A stretch of DNA of 5,620 nucleotides. Source: JBFHKO01 sp041595355. Lineage in GTDB: Bacteria; Pseudomonadota; Gammaproteobacteria; Enterobacterales; Aeromonadaceae. Shown piece after piece: positions 1 to 5,279 of this stretch. Location: the NCBI GenBank assembly GCA_041595355.1, contig JBFHKO010000169.1, positions 1-5,620 of the forward strand, written 5' to 3'. How positions within the stretch are numbered: position 1 is the first letter of the stretch; the number at the start of each line of letters is the position of its first letter. The notes beneath the pieces are model-generated. The model was not told the DNA's origin, did not search any database, and worked only from the letters and a program-made list of their open reading frames with translations. The position numbers and the translations under genes are program-made.

Positions 1-629
1 GTCTGTGCGGGCAGGCTGAACAGGACGGTGCGCGGCGTCATGATGTCGGTGACCCGTAGATCGCGAAATCTCAGCAGGCTCTTGATGATCTGGCTCTCGG
101 TGCTGGCCAGTTCGCCCGAGGCGATGCCGAGTTCGGCCATGGCGCTGATCTCGTCACGGATATAGGCTTGGTGCTGGCTGCGGCCCACCCAGCGCGATAA
201 CAGCTCGGTCAGCCAGATGACGGGTCTCAGAACCCAGATCATCAGTTGCAGCGGGCGGCCTATGTGGGGAGCCAGCGTGCGCCAGTGGGTGGCGGCCAGG
301 GTCTTGGGCAGTATCTCGGTCAGCATCAGTATCAGCAGCGTCATGACCCCCGAGGCGACCCCGATCCAGGCTTCGCCAAACAGGCGGGTCGACTCGGCTC
401 CCACACCAATGGCGCCCACTGTGTTGGCCATGGTGTTGAGCGTCAGTATGGCGCCCAGAGGCCGGTCTATGTGCAGCTTGAGCTGCTGCAGTCGCCGCCC
501 GGCGGCCGGTTGCTGCTCCCGCAGCGCCTGGATGTAACTGGGCGTGGCCGACAGCAGCACCGCCTCCAGCAACGAGCAGATGAAGGCCACGCTCAGCGCC
601 AGCAGCAGGTAGCCTGTCAACATCCACAT
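1..629 (-). CDS. CNNM/DUF21-domain membrane protein (hemolysin/CorC-like family), C-terminus outside window
   Basis: Partial gene: 209 codons from the start are visible and the reading frame is still open at base 1. The family spans the inner membrane and is linked to Mg2+/Co2+ or related cation homeostasis; the substrate here is unknown. The N-terminal CNNM domain (about residues 1-145) shows hydrophobic helices at about 5-28, 88-105 and 126-145. It carries the family-type motifs CSLLEAVLLS (18-27), LTLNTMANT (62-70) and TEILPKT (104-110). A soluble linker follows, and DIMTPRTVLF (195-204) marks the beginning of the usual CBS-pair (Bateman) module, cut by the edge. The start at 629 is chosen because GGAGG lies six bases upstream; the next in-frame ATG (623) is spaced too far. 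Transcribed divergently from hupA. Whether a CorC/HlyC C-terminal domain follows cannot be seen. The family call is firm; the transport role is inferred from the family. Confidence 0.88.
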   Translation of the reverse strand, partial: MWMLTGYLLLALSVAFICSLLEAVLLSATPSYIQALREQQPAAGRRLQQLKLHIDRPLGAILTLNTMANTVGAIGVGAESTRLFGEAWIGVASGVMTLLILMLTEILPKTLAATHWRTLAPHIGRPLQLMIWVLRPVIWLTELLSRWVGRSQHQAYIRDEISAMAELGIASGELASTESQIIKSLLRFRDLRVTDIMTPRTVLFSLPAQ

Positions 630-828
630 GGGCTCCCTCCTCTGATGATGGCCGGCGGCGGCGCCCTTTCCCGGCCCGGGTGTCAAGCTCTGTTCCTTGA
701 GAATAGCCGTTTGCGGGGCGGGCTTGGCGGGCATTGCCGCCGATGGCTGCTGAGCGGGCCTGGTGTGATGCCGGTGGCACTTATTGCTGAAATGGTGGAC
801 GAACGGCAGTCGCCCGGGGATAAAGGCT

Positions 829-857
829 TTGCCAGGCCGGGATAATTTGCATAGATT
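829..857 (+). promoter_or_regulatory. Sigma70-type promoter of hupA
   Basis: TTGCCA at 829-834 (five of six matches to the -35 consensus) is followed after exactly 17 bases by TAGATT at 852-857 (four of six matches to the -10 consensus). Transcription would begin near 864 and give a leader of about 39 bases before the hupA start. This is the best promoter match in the gap between the divergent CNNM gene and hupA. It is read from sequence only. Confidence 0.6.
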
Positions 858-887
858 GGACTCGTTATCACTCCAGGTGTGCAAAAA

Positions 888-892
888 AAGGA
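888..892 (+). promoter_or_regulatory. Ribosome binding site of hupA
   Basis: AAGGA ends ten bases before the ATG at 903. It supports that start over the in-frame GTG at 879, which would add eight residues (starting MQKKDC) absent from HU proteins and would place this site inside the coding region. Confidence 0.7.
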
Positions 893-902
893 CTGTCTAT
901 CT

Positions 903-1175
903 ATGAACAAAACCGAGCTTGTCGACGCGATTGCCGCCAAGGCCGAGCTGAGCAAAGCCGAGGCCAAACAGGCACTCGAAGCCATGCTGAGCAGCATCAC
1001 CCAGACCTTGCAGGAAGGCGACCAGGTGCAATTGGTGGGTTTCGGCACCTTCAAGGTGAGCCATCGTGCCGGGCGTATCGGTCGCAATCCGCAAACCGGT
1101 CAGGAGATCGTCATTGCCGCCAGCAACACGCCAGCCTTCGTCGCGGGCAAGGCCCTCAAGGATGCCATCAAGTAG
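903..1175 (+). CDS. hupA: DNA-binding protein HU-alpha
   Basis: A 90-residue histone-like nucleoid protein, exactly the usual HU length. HU dimers bind and bend DNA with little sequence preference; they compact the nucleoid and assist replication, repair and transcription. The start MNKTELVDAIA and the ending GKALKDAIK are typical of the alpha subunit. The N-terminal helical dimerisation body spans about residues 1-45. The conserved GFGTF turn (46-50) leads into the beta arm with GRNPQTG (60-66), whose Pro63 is the residue that intercalates into DNA. The gene is monocistronic, with its own promoter and terminator. It lies near purD/purH, as in E. coli, which supports hupA rather than hupB. 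Product certain; assignment to the alpha rather than beta subunit rests on sequence resemblance and synteny. Confidence 0.97.
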   Translation: MNKTELVDAIAAKAELSKAEAKQALEAMLSSITQTLQEGDQVQLVGFGTFKVSHRAGRIGRNPQTGQEIVIAASNTPAFVAGKALKDAIK

Positions 1176-1198
1176 GTTCAGATAGTTGATGAATCGAC

Positions 1199-1226
1199 AA
1201 AGCCCGGCTCTGTACCGGGTTTTTTT
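1199..1226 (+). terminator. Rho-independent terminator of hupA
   Basis: The stem CCCGG (1203-1207) pairs with CCGGG (1215-1219) and is extended by a G-T and A-T pairs. The loop has seven bases and an uninterrupted run of seven T (1220-1226) follows. It lies 24 bases after the hupA stop codon. On the opposite strand the stem is followed only by CTTTG, so it could be a weak terminator for the convergent ferredoxin transcript. Confidence 0.9.
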
Positions 1227-1257
1227 GCGCGGCAGGTGCGTAAAAGGCAAACAAAAC

Positions 1258-1310
1258 GGGGGGGACACGGGAAGCGGCGAAGTTCGGGATGGGGGGGAAT
1301 GCGCCCGAAC
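1258..1310. other. G-tract and hairpin region between convergent hupA and ferredoxin genes
   Basis: Two runs of seven G (1258-1264 and 1291-1297) with shorter GGG tracts between them (1269-1271, 1286-1288) lie on the plus strand. The second run sits in the loop of an inverted repeat whose arms are GTTCGGG (1282-1288) and CCCGAAC (1304-1310), a seven-base-pair perfect stem with a 15-base loop. No T-run follows the stem on the minus strand, so it is not a standard terminator for the ferredoxin gene, though it lies in its 3' region. Possible roles are a transcription roadblock between converging genes or a G-quadruplex; neither is shown. Confidence 0.4.
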
Positions 1311-1331
1311 GACAACCAGAACGGCGGCGGA

Positions 1332-1682
1332 TCAGTACTCGATCAGCACATCTTCATCACGCAGTATCATCTGACAGGCCAGACGCCAGGTGGTCGGCAA
1401 ATCATCTACATGCATCTTTTCGACCTCGTCCGGGGTCAGCTTGCCCAACTCTTTCAGCACATGGACCTCTTTGTCGGTCAGCGGGCCGCCCAGGCGCCCA
1501 TGGGTCTTGTCGAGGCTGGTGACCTTGACCAGACAGGTACCACATTCGCCATCACCGCAGCAGAAGTCGATGGGGATATGGTTCTCCTTGGCCAGTTCGA
1601 GGACGGTCTGTTTCAGGCTGCCGGCCACGGCGTAGACGGTCTTGGCCTTATATTCCGGATTACTGAAGGTTACATTTGCCAT
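1332..1682 (-). CDS. 2Fe-2S ferredoxin, Shethna FeSII-like
   Basis: A 116-residue soluble ferredoxin with a plant-type 2Fe-2S cluster. The ligands are Cys42, Cys47 and Cys50 (C-X4-C-X2-C, within CCGDGECGTC) and Cys103 (RLACQ). The gap of 52 residues between the third and fourth cysteines is clearly longer than the roughly 29 of photosynthetic-type ferredoxins. Matching insert motifs (LTDKE at 68-72, a GKLTPDE segment, then DLPTTWRLACQ), the start ANVTFSNP and the ending DEDVLIEY recall Azotobacter Shethna protein II, which protects nitrogenase from oxygen. That comparison is from memory. With no nitrogenase genes in view, the role here is unknown; electron transfer or oxidative-stress protection are possible. 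Start 1682 (MANVTF) is chosen because AAGGAG lies just upstream; an in-frame start at 1703 would swallow that site. Convergent with hupA and divergent from the HAD gene, so probably monocistronic. Confidence 0.9.
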   Translation of the reverse strand: MANVTFSNPEYKAKTVYAVAGSLKQTVLELAKENHIPIDFCCGDGECGTCLVKVTSLDKTHGRLGGPLTDKEVHVLKELGKLTPDEVEKMHVDDLPTTWRLACQMILRDEDVLIEY

Positions 1683-1687
1683 ATGAC

Positions 1688-1693
1688 TCTCCT
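1688..1693 (-). promoter_or_regulatory. Ribosome binding site of the ferredoxin gene
   Basis: AAGGAG on the minus strand, five bases upstream of the ATG at 1682. It decides between this start and the in-frame upstream one at 1703. Confidence 0.75.
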
Positions 1694-1728
1694 TTGATTG
1701 CAATGACCATGTCGCATGGTTCAGGGAC

Positions 1729-1734
1729 AGTATA
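1729..1734 (-). promoter_or_regulatory. Probable -10 box of the ferredoxin gene
   Basis: TATACT on the minus strand matches five of six bases of the -10 consensus. It would start transcription near 1722, about 40 bases before the ATG. At the correct spacing there is no convincing -35 hexamer (only an ATATTT-like stretch), which suggests an activator-dependent promoter. The palindrome at 1755-1772 covers that position. Confidence 0.45.
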
Positions 1735-1754
1735 ACCGGATGAAAACCTTAAAA

Positions 1755-1772
1755 TATGAGGGGTCTCTCATA
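1755..1772. promoter_or_regulatory. Palindrome upstream of the ferredoxin -10 box, possible operator
   Basis: TATGAG and CTCATA form a perfect six-base inverted repeat separated by six bases (GGGTCT), the geometry of a dimeric regulator site. Its centre lies about 30 bases upstream of the TATACT box, near -41.5 if transcription starts at 1722, where class II activators bind. It sits in the divergent region shared with the HAD gene and could act on both. It does not match the FNR, CRP or IscR sites I know. No regulator is assigned. Confidence 0.35.
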
Positions 1773-1925
1773 ATGGCGAACCGTCACTATTGAGTCATCA
1801 AAAGGGTCTGACCATTGTGAGCCGACCCGCAATAGCCTCATGGAGCAGTGTAAAATAGCCTGAGCGCCGGGCCGAAACTTTGTACAATTGCGTTTCTTTC
1901 ATTTCGGACATCGACAGGTAAGCAC

Positions 1926-2735
1926 ATGTACAAGCTGATAGCACTGGATATGGATGGCACCCTGCTGCGCGAAGACGGCACCATCTCCGAACGGACCCGC
2001 AAGGCCATAGCCGCAGCGCGGGAACAGGGGGTGCGGGTGGTCCTGGCTTCGGGACGGCCGCTGGAGGGGCTGGAGCGTTACCTGAATGAGCTGGAGCTCA
2101 ACTCCCACGATGATTATGTGCTGAGCTACAATGGCTCCCTGGTGCAGAACGTGGGCAGCCGCCAGGTGATCCGCAGTCATATCCTGAGCGGGGCGGATGC
2201 CCGTCAGCTGTTTGATGTCAGCCAGGCGGTGGGAGTCAATATCCATGCCTTCTCCCGCCAGCAGGGGCTCATCACGCCGCGCTCGAGTACCTATACCGAA
2301 CTGGAGGGCAGCATCAATGGCCTGCCCCTGACGGAGCTCGACTTTGCCAGCCTGGAGCCCGAGCACGAAATCATCAAGATCATGCTCATCGACGAGCCCG
2401 AGGTGCTGGCGCGGGGCGTGGCCGCCTTGCCCGCCGCGCTCTACGAGCAGTACACTGTGGTGCAGAGTGCCCCCTTCTTTCTCGAGTTTCTCAACAAGCA
2501 GAGCAACAAGGGCAGCGGGCTGGCAGCCCTGGCCGCGCATCTGGACATTCAGGCCGACGAAATCATCTGTGTGGGGGATGCCGGCAACGACAGGCACATG
2601 CTTGAGTATGCCGGTCTGGCGGTGGCCATGGGCAATGCCAGCCCGGACATCAAGGCGATTGCCGATTTCATCTCCCACTCCAATGAGGAAGATGGCGTGG
2701 CCCATGTCATCGAGACCTTCATCTTGTCCGCCTGA
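1926..2735 (+). CDS. yidA: Cof-type HAD hydrolase, YidA-like sugar phosphatase
   Basis: A 269-residue cytoplasmic phosphatase of the haloacid dehalogenase superfamily; E. coli YidA is 270 residues. All four HAD motifs are visible. Motif I is DMDGT (8-12), with Asp8 as nucleophile and Asp10 as acid/base. Motif II is in ASGR (Ser42), motif III is Lys195 in NKGSG, and motif IV is GDAGND (217-222), whose aspartates bind Mg2+. The type C2 cap lies between motifs II and III, about residues 80-190, and includes the YidA-like segment SAPFFLEFLNK (181-191). The ending NEEDGVAHVIETFIL also matches YidA. YidA hydrolyses small sugar phosphates such as erythrose 4-phosphate and alpha-glucose 1-phosphate; the substrate here is inferred. 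The ATG at 1926 has a weak AGG site eight bases or so upstream. A TACAAT at 1883-1888 could be its -10 box, but no good -35 accompanies it. Confidence 0.92.
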   Translation: MYKLIALDMDGTLLREDGTISERTRKAIAAAREQGVRVVLASGRPLEGLERYLNELELNSHDDYVLSYNGSLVQNVGSRQVIRSHILSGADARQLFDVSQAVGVNIHAFSRQQGLITPRSSTYTELEGSINGLPLTELDFASLEPEHEIIKIMLIDEPEVLARGVAALPAALYEQYTVVQSAPFFLEFLNKQSNKGSGLAALAAHLDIQADEIICVGDAGNDRHMLEYAGLAVAMGNASPDIKAIADFISHSNEEDGVAHVIETFILSA

Positions 2736-3001
2736 GTAGCGGCAACCCCTCGCAGCCGCGTCGCTCAGGCGCGGCTCAGTCCTTGTGTCACCTTGACGCC
2801 ACACAAGACAATGGTCTGGGTTCAATCAAGCGGTTTTTTACTATTTATGGGTGCCATTCAGAGATTGCCGTGGCATGATTGGGTCCAACTGAAGTCGCAT
2901 GCTCGGGTGGCGGGTTCGCCCGTGATATGGATGTTCAGCTGGATTGCAGCGTCCAATCAGGGCATGACACCGATTTTTTTAATCCTCTCAGGAGAATAAT
3001 A
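2736..3001. other. 266-base gap between the HAD and lipoprotein genes, with two hairpins
   Basis: Just after the HAD stop, AGCCGCG (2754-2760) pairs with CGCGGCT (2770-2776), and CTTGTGT (2782-2788) pairs with ACACAAG (2801-2807). Neither is followed by a T-run, so they look like transcript-stabilising or weak termination structures rather than classical terminators. A short CGGG-TTCG-CCCG hairpin lies at 2911-2922. I find no convincing promoter hexamer pair for the lipoprotein gene, although T-rich stretches occur at 2833-2839 and 2974-2980. Readthrough from the HAD gene remains possible. Confidence 0.4.
2990..2994 (+). promoter_or_regulatory. Ribosome binding site of the lipoprotein gene
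   Basis: AGGAG lies seven bases before the GTG at 3002. It decides this rare start over in-frame upstream starts, because only from 3002 does the protein begin with a clean lipoprotein signal peptide. Confidence 0.8.
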
Positions 3002-3436
3002 GTGAAGAAGAGCGCGATGATAGTCCCCTTGTTGCTGGGCGCCTCATTGGTGGCCGGCTGTGCCAGTCCCTTGAACAGCGTACAGAAGCATGAGCTTAAG
3101 GCTTATGAGGCCAAGGGGCTGGCGGTGGAGGATAAAAATCCGGCTCTGGCGGCGGGTCTTGGCCTGTTGCCGGGGGGCGGCTCCTTCTATACCGGTAACT
3201 ATGGCGTGGGTATTGCCAATCTGTTGTTTTGGCCATTATCCATCTGCTGGGATCCCATCAGCGGTTACGACGGTGCGTTGAGCGCCAATTATTACGTCAC
3301 CAAAACGTCGGTTTCAGCAAAAATGAACAAGGAACTCAAACAGTTAGATGATGAGTTGGCCAACAATAGCCTCGATCAGAAAGCCTACCTGTTGAAGAAG
3401 CGCGAGATTGAACAGAAATACTCTGTGGATCTTTAA
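3002..3436 (+). CDS. Putative outer-membrane lipoprotein with PGGGSFYTG motif and SHOCT-like C-terminus
   Basis: A 144-residue protein starting at GTG. The N-terminus is a type II signal peptide: charged MKK, a hydrophobic core (about 5-17) and the lipobox LVAGC with Cys20 as lipidation site. Ala at +2 does not retain it in the inner membrane, so outer-membrane sorting is expected. The mature part has a charged helix (about 27-46), then a glycine-rich and hydrophobic block with PGGGSFYTG (57-65) and NLLFWPLSICWDP (73-85). This may be a membrane-inserting hairpin reminiscent of TM2-type proteins. The last 33 residues form a predicted helical pair, with ELKQLDDELANN and YLLKKREIEQKY, resembling the short C-terminal SHOCT domain. 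I recognise no function; similar small lipoproteins are annotated as hypothetical. The lipoprotein call is firm, the domain likenesses tentative. Confidence 0.82.
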   Translation: MKKSAMIVPLLLGASLVAGCASPLNSVQKHELKAYEAKGLAVEDKNPALAAGLGLLPGGGSFYTGNYGVGIANLLFWPLSICWDPISGYDGALSANYYVTKTSVSAKMNKELKQLDDELANNSLDQKAYLLKKREIEQKYSVDL

Positions 3437-3460
3437 GGCTTTGTGCGCCGTGGAAATCGG

Positions 3461-3484
3461 GAAGGCAGCCAATGGGCTGCCTTC
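3461..3484 (+). terminator. Terminator hairpin after the lipoprotein gene
   Basis: GAAGGCAGCC (3461-3470) and GGCTGCCTTC (3475-3484) form a perfect ten-base-pair stem with loop AATG. TTAGTTT follows on the plus strand, 24 bases after the lipoprotein stop. It lies between convergent genes and may also stop minus-strand transcripts, although the T content on that side is poorer. The stem arms recur in the hairpin at 3843-3864. Confidence 0.75.
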
Positions 3485-3497
3485 TTAGTTTCGACAG

Positions 3498-3518
3498 CCG
3501 GAGCATTCACGCATCCGG
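3498..3518 (-). repeat. Small inverted repeat in the 3' region of the hypothetical gene
   Basis: CCGGA (3498-3502) pairs with TCCGG (3514-3518) around an 11-base loop, 19 to 39 bases past the stop codon of the minus-strand gene ending at 3537. No T-run follows on the minus strand. It may protect the transcript end together with the hairpin at 3461-3484. Confidence 0.3.
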
Positions 3519-3536
3519 AGGCTAGCTTGGCGGGGC

Positions 3537-3776
3537 CTACTCCTTGATCACCTTGATGTCGCTGAAGCCGAATTCGCGGAACTGGTTGTCCCGGTAATCG
3601 GTCAGGGCGCGGGCCTTCTTGGCCATGCTGGCCACCTGACGGGCCATGGCCAGATAGGCGGTCAGATCGATGCCCTCGGCGGCGGCCATGGCCTCATGGA
3701 TGTCGTGGTATTTGTCGTTGGCGTAGGCGATTTGCTTTGCCTGGCCCTTGAAGGTGTAGGCGATTTTAAGTGCCAT
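3537..3776 (-). CDS. Small conserved-type hypothetical protein, possibly DUF2960
   Basis: A 79-residue soluble protein without signal peptide or membrane segment. A short N-terminal beta-strand pattern (LKIAYTFKGQAKQIAY) is followed by a helix-rich middle (about 22-56: KYHDIHEAMAAAEGID and YLAMARQVASMAKKA) and an ending with FREFGFSDIKVIKE. It is strongly reminiscent, from memory, of a family of uncharacterised Vibrio and Aeromonas proteins labelled DUF2960; I cannot confirm the family number. The ATG at 3776 has GAGG five bases upstream. It lies 124 bases downstream of purD on the same strand, beyond a hairpin, so it may be read at reduced level from the purHD operon or from an unseen promoter. 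Codon pattern and length support a real gene. Function unknown; a link to purine synthesis is only suggested by position. Confidence 0.8.
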   Translation of the reverse strand: MALKIAYTFKGQAKQIAYANDKYHDIHEAMAAAEGIDLTAYLAMARQVASMAKKARALTDYRDNQFREFGFSDIKVIKE

Positions 3777-3842
3777 TTAAGCCTCGTGGTGTTGGAGCGG
3801 TCGCTTGGCCGGGATGAGCGGCAGCAAATGCAGCAAATAAGG

Positions 3843-3864
3843 AAGGCAGCCGCATGGCTGCCTT
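3843..3864 (-). terminator. Terminator or attenuator hairpin after purD
   Basis: AAGGCAGCC (3843-3851) and GGCTGCCTT (3856-3864) form a perfect nine-base-pair stem with a four-base loop. On the minus strand CCTTATTTG follows. It begins 36 bases past the purD stop and precedes the small hypothetical gene. The interrupted T-run suggests incomplete termination, letting some transcripts continue. Confidence 0.7.
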
Positions 3865-3900
3865 GTATCAACAGGTGGGTGCGGAGCGCCAGGCGGGCGC

Positions 3901-5190
3901 TTATTGACCCTGCTCCCGGGCGATGGCCCGGTAGCCGATGTCCTTGCGGTAGTAGACCCCCTCCCACTGGATGCGAGCGGCCAGTTCATAGGCGCGCTGC
4001 TGGGCTTCGAGCACACTGTTGCCGAGGGCGGTGGCGCAGAGCACCCGGCCGCCGGCGGTGACCACCTGGCCATCCTGTTCGGCGGTGCCGGCATGGAACA
4101 CCTTCTCGCCTTCCACTTCCGTCTCGGGCAGACCGTGGATGACATCCCCCTTCCTGGGTTCGGCCGGGTAGTGGGCGGCGGCCAGTACCACGCCGATGGC
4201 GGCGCGCTCGTCATAGACGGCGGCCTTGGTATCCAGCTTGCCTTCGCAGGCCGCCAGGCACAGCTCCACCAGATCGGAGCGCATGCGCAGCATGATGGGC
4301 TGGGTTTCCGGATCGCCGAAACGGCAGTTGAATTCGATCACCTTGGGGTTGCCCTGGGCGTCGATCATCAGGCCGGCATACAGGAAACCGGTGTAGACAT
4401 TGCCTTCGGCGGCCATGCCGCGCACTGTGGGCCAGATCACCCGGTGCATGATGCGCTCGTGGATCTCGGGGGTCACCACCGGCGCCGGGGAGTAGGCGCC
4501 CATGCCGCCGGTGTTGGGACCGCTGTCGCCATCGCCGATGCGCTTGTGATCCTGGCTGGTGGCCATGGGCAGCACATGCTCGCCGTCCACCATGACGATG
4601 AAGGAGGCCTCTTCGCCCTCGAGGAACTCCTCGATCACCACCCGGGAGCCGGCGGCCCCGAAGGCATTGCCGGAGAGCATGTCGCGCACGGCCTCTTCGG
4701 CCTCTTCCAGGGTCATGGCGACGATGACACCCTTGCCGGCGGCCAGGCCGTCGGCCTTGACCACGATGGGGGCGCCTTTCTCGCGCAGGTAGGCCAGCGC
4801 CGGCTCCACCTCGGTGAAGTTCTGGTATTCGGCGGTGGGGATGCGATGGCGGGCCAGGAAGTCCTTGCTGAAGGCCTTGGAGCCCTCCAGCTGGGCGGCG
4901 GCCTGGGTGGGCCCGAAGATGGTGAGGCCGGCGGCACGGAAGGCATCGACCACGCCCTTCACCAGCGGAGCTTCGGGACCTACAATGGTCAGACCAATCT
5001 GTTCGGCCTGGGCAAACGCCAGCAGGGCCGGAATGTCGGTGGCGCCGATGGCCACGTTTTCCACCTTGGGCTCGCGGGCGCTGCCGGGGTTGCCGGGGGC
5101 CACGAACACCTTGTCCGCCAGCGTGGATTGGGCGGCTTTCCAGGCCAGGGCGTGTTCGCGCCCGCCGTTACCGATCACCAGTATTTTCAT
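3901..5190 (-). CDS. purD: Phosphoribosylamine-glycine ligase (GAR synthetase)
   Basis: A 429-residue cytoplasmic enzyme, the same length as E. coli PurD. It joins glycine to 5-phosphoribosylamine with ATP to give GAR, the second step of de novo purine synthesis. The N-terminal domain opens with VIGNGGREHALAWK (5-18). The ATP-grasp core includes VVKADGLAAGKGV (143-155), the VIEEFLEGEEASF segment (185-197), the substrate-binding DHKRIGDGDSGPNTGGMGAYSP (positions 214-235) and the metal-binding IEFNCRFGDPETQ (285-297), with Glu286 and Asn288 as likely Mg2+ ligands. The C-terminal domain (about 330-429) completes the fold. The ATG at 5190 has GAGGA seven bases upstream. It lies 89 bases downstream of purH on the same strand, the classic purHD operon order. 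No frameshift or missing key residue is seen. Confidence 0.98.
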   Translation of the reverse strand: MKILVIGNGGREHALAWKAAQSTLADKVFVAPGNPGSAREPKVENVAIGATDIPALLAFAQAEQIGLTIVGPEAPLVKGVVDAFRAAGLTIFGPTQAAAQLEGSKAFSKDFLARHRIPTAEYQNFTEVEPALAYLREKGAPIVVKADGLAAGKGVIVAMTLEEAEEAVRDMLSGNAFGAAGSRVVIEEFLEGEEASFIVMVDGEHVLPMATSQDHKRIGDGDSGPNTGGMGAYSPAPVVTPEIHERIMHRVIWPTVRGMAAEGNVYTGFLYAGLMIDAQGNPKVIEFNCRFGDPETQPIMLRMRSDLVELCLAACEGKLDTKAAVYDERAAIGVVLAAAHYPAEPRKGDVIHGLPETEVEGEKVFHAGTAEQDGQVVTAGGRVLCATALGNSVLEAQQRAYELAARIQWEGVYYRKDIGYRAIAREQGQ

Positions 5191-5197
5191 TCTGTTG

Positions 5198-5202
5198 TCC
5201 TC
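5198..5202 (-). promoter_or_regulatory. Ribosome binding site of purD
   Basis: GAGGA on the minus strand, seven bases before the ATG at 5190. Confidence 0.7.
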
Positions 5203-5249
5203 TTGTCTTGGCGGCCTCGAGCTGCCAGAACGGAATTAATCAAGTCACA

Positions 5250-5272
5250 AGCGGCGGGACGCGCCCGCCGTT
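5250..5272 (-). repeat. Intercistronic hairpin between purH and purD
   Basis: CGGCGGG (5252-5258) and CCCGCCG (5264-5270) form a seven-base-pair GC-only stem, extended by a G-T and an A-T pair, with a five-base loop. It lies eight bases after the purH stop. No T-run follows on the minus strand, so it is not a terminator. It may stabilise the upstream purH message or set the purH:purD ratio. Confidence 0.5.
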
Positions 5273-5279
5273 GCCGGAA

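Noticed and set aside
681..686. Perfect TTGACA -35 hexamer on the minus strand upstream of the CNNM gene
   Set aside because: The DNA 16-18 bases downstream is GC-only, with no -10 element, so it is probably a chance match.
154..780. Minus-strand open frame of 208 codons overlapping the CNNM gene
   Set aside because: It is a different frame from the CNNM protein, with low-complexity Ala/Gly/Arg/His composition; the CNNM frame has clear family motifs and a good ribosome binding site.
1790..1801. TTGAGTCATCAA, resembling an FNR site
   Set aside because: The half-sites TTGA and TCAA are only four bases apart, whereas FNR needs six (TTGAT-N4-ATCAA).
1815..1830. TGTGA-type CRP half-site upstream of the phosphatase gene
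   Set aside because: Only one half matches; the second half is CCGCA instead of TCACA.
2847..2999. Possible 50-residue leader peptide ending two bases before the lipoprotein start
   Set aside because: There is no ribosome binding site before the ATG, no recognisable family, and the composition looks random. Its end position overlapping the lipoprotein ribosome binding site is noted but not enough.
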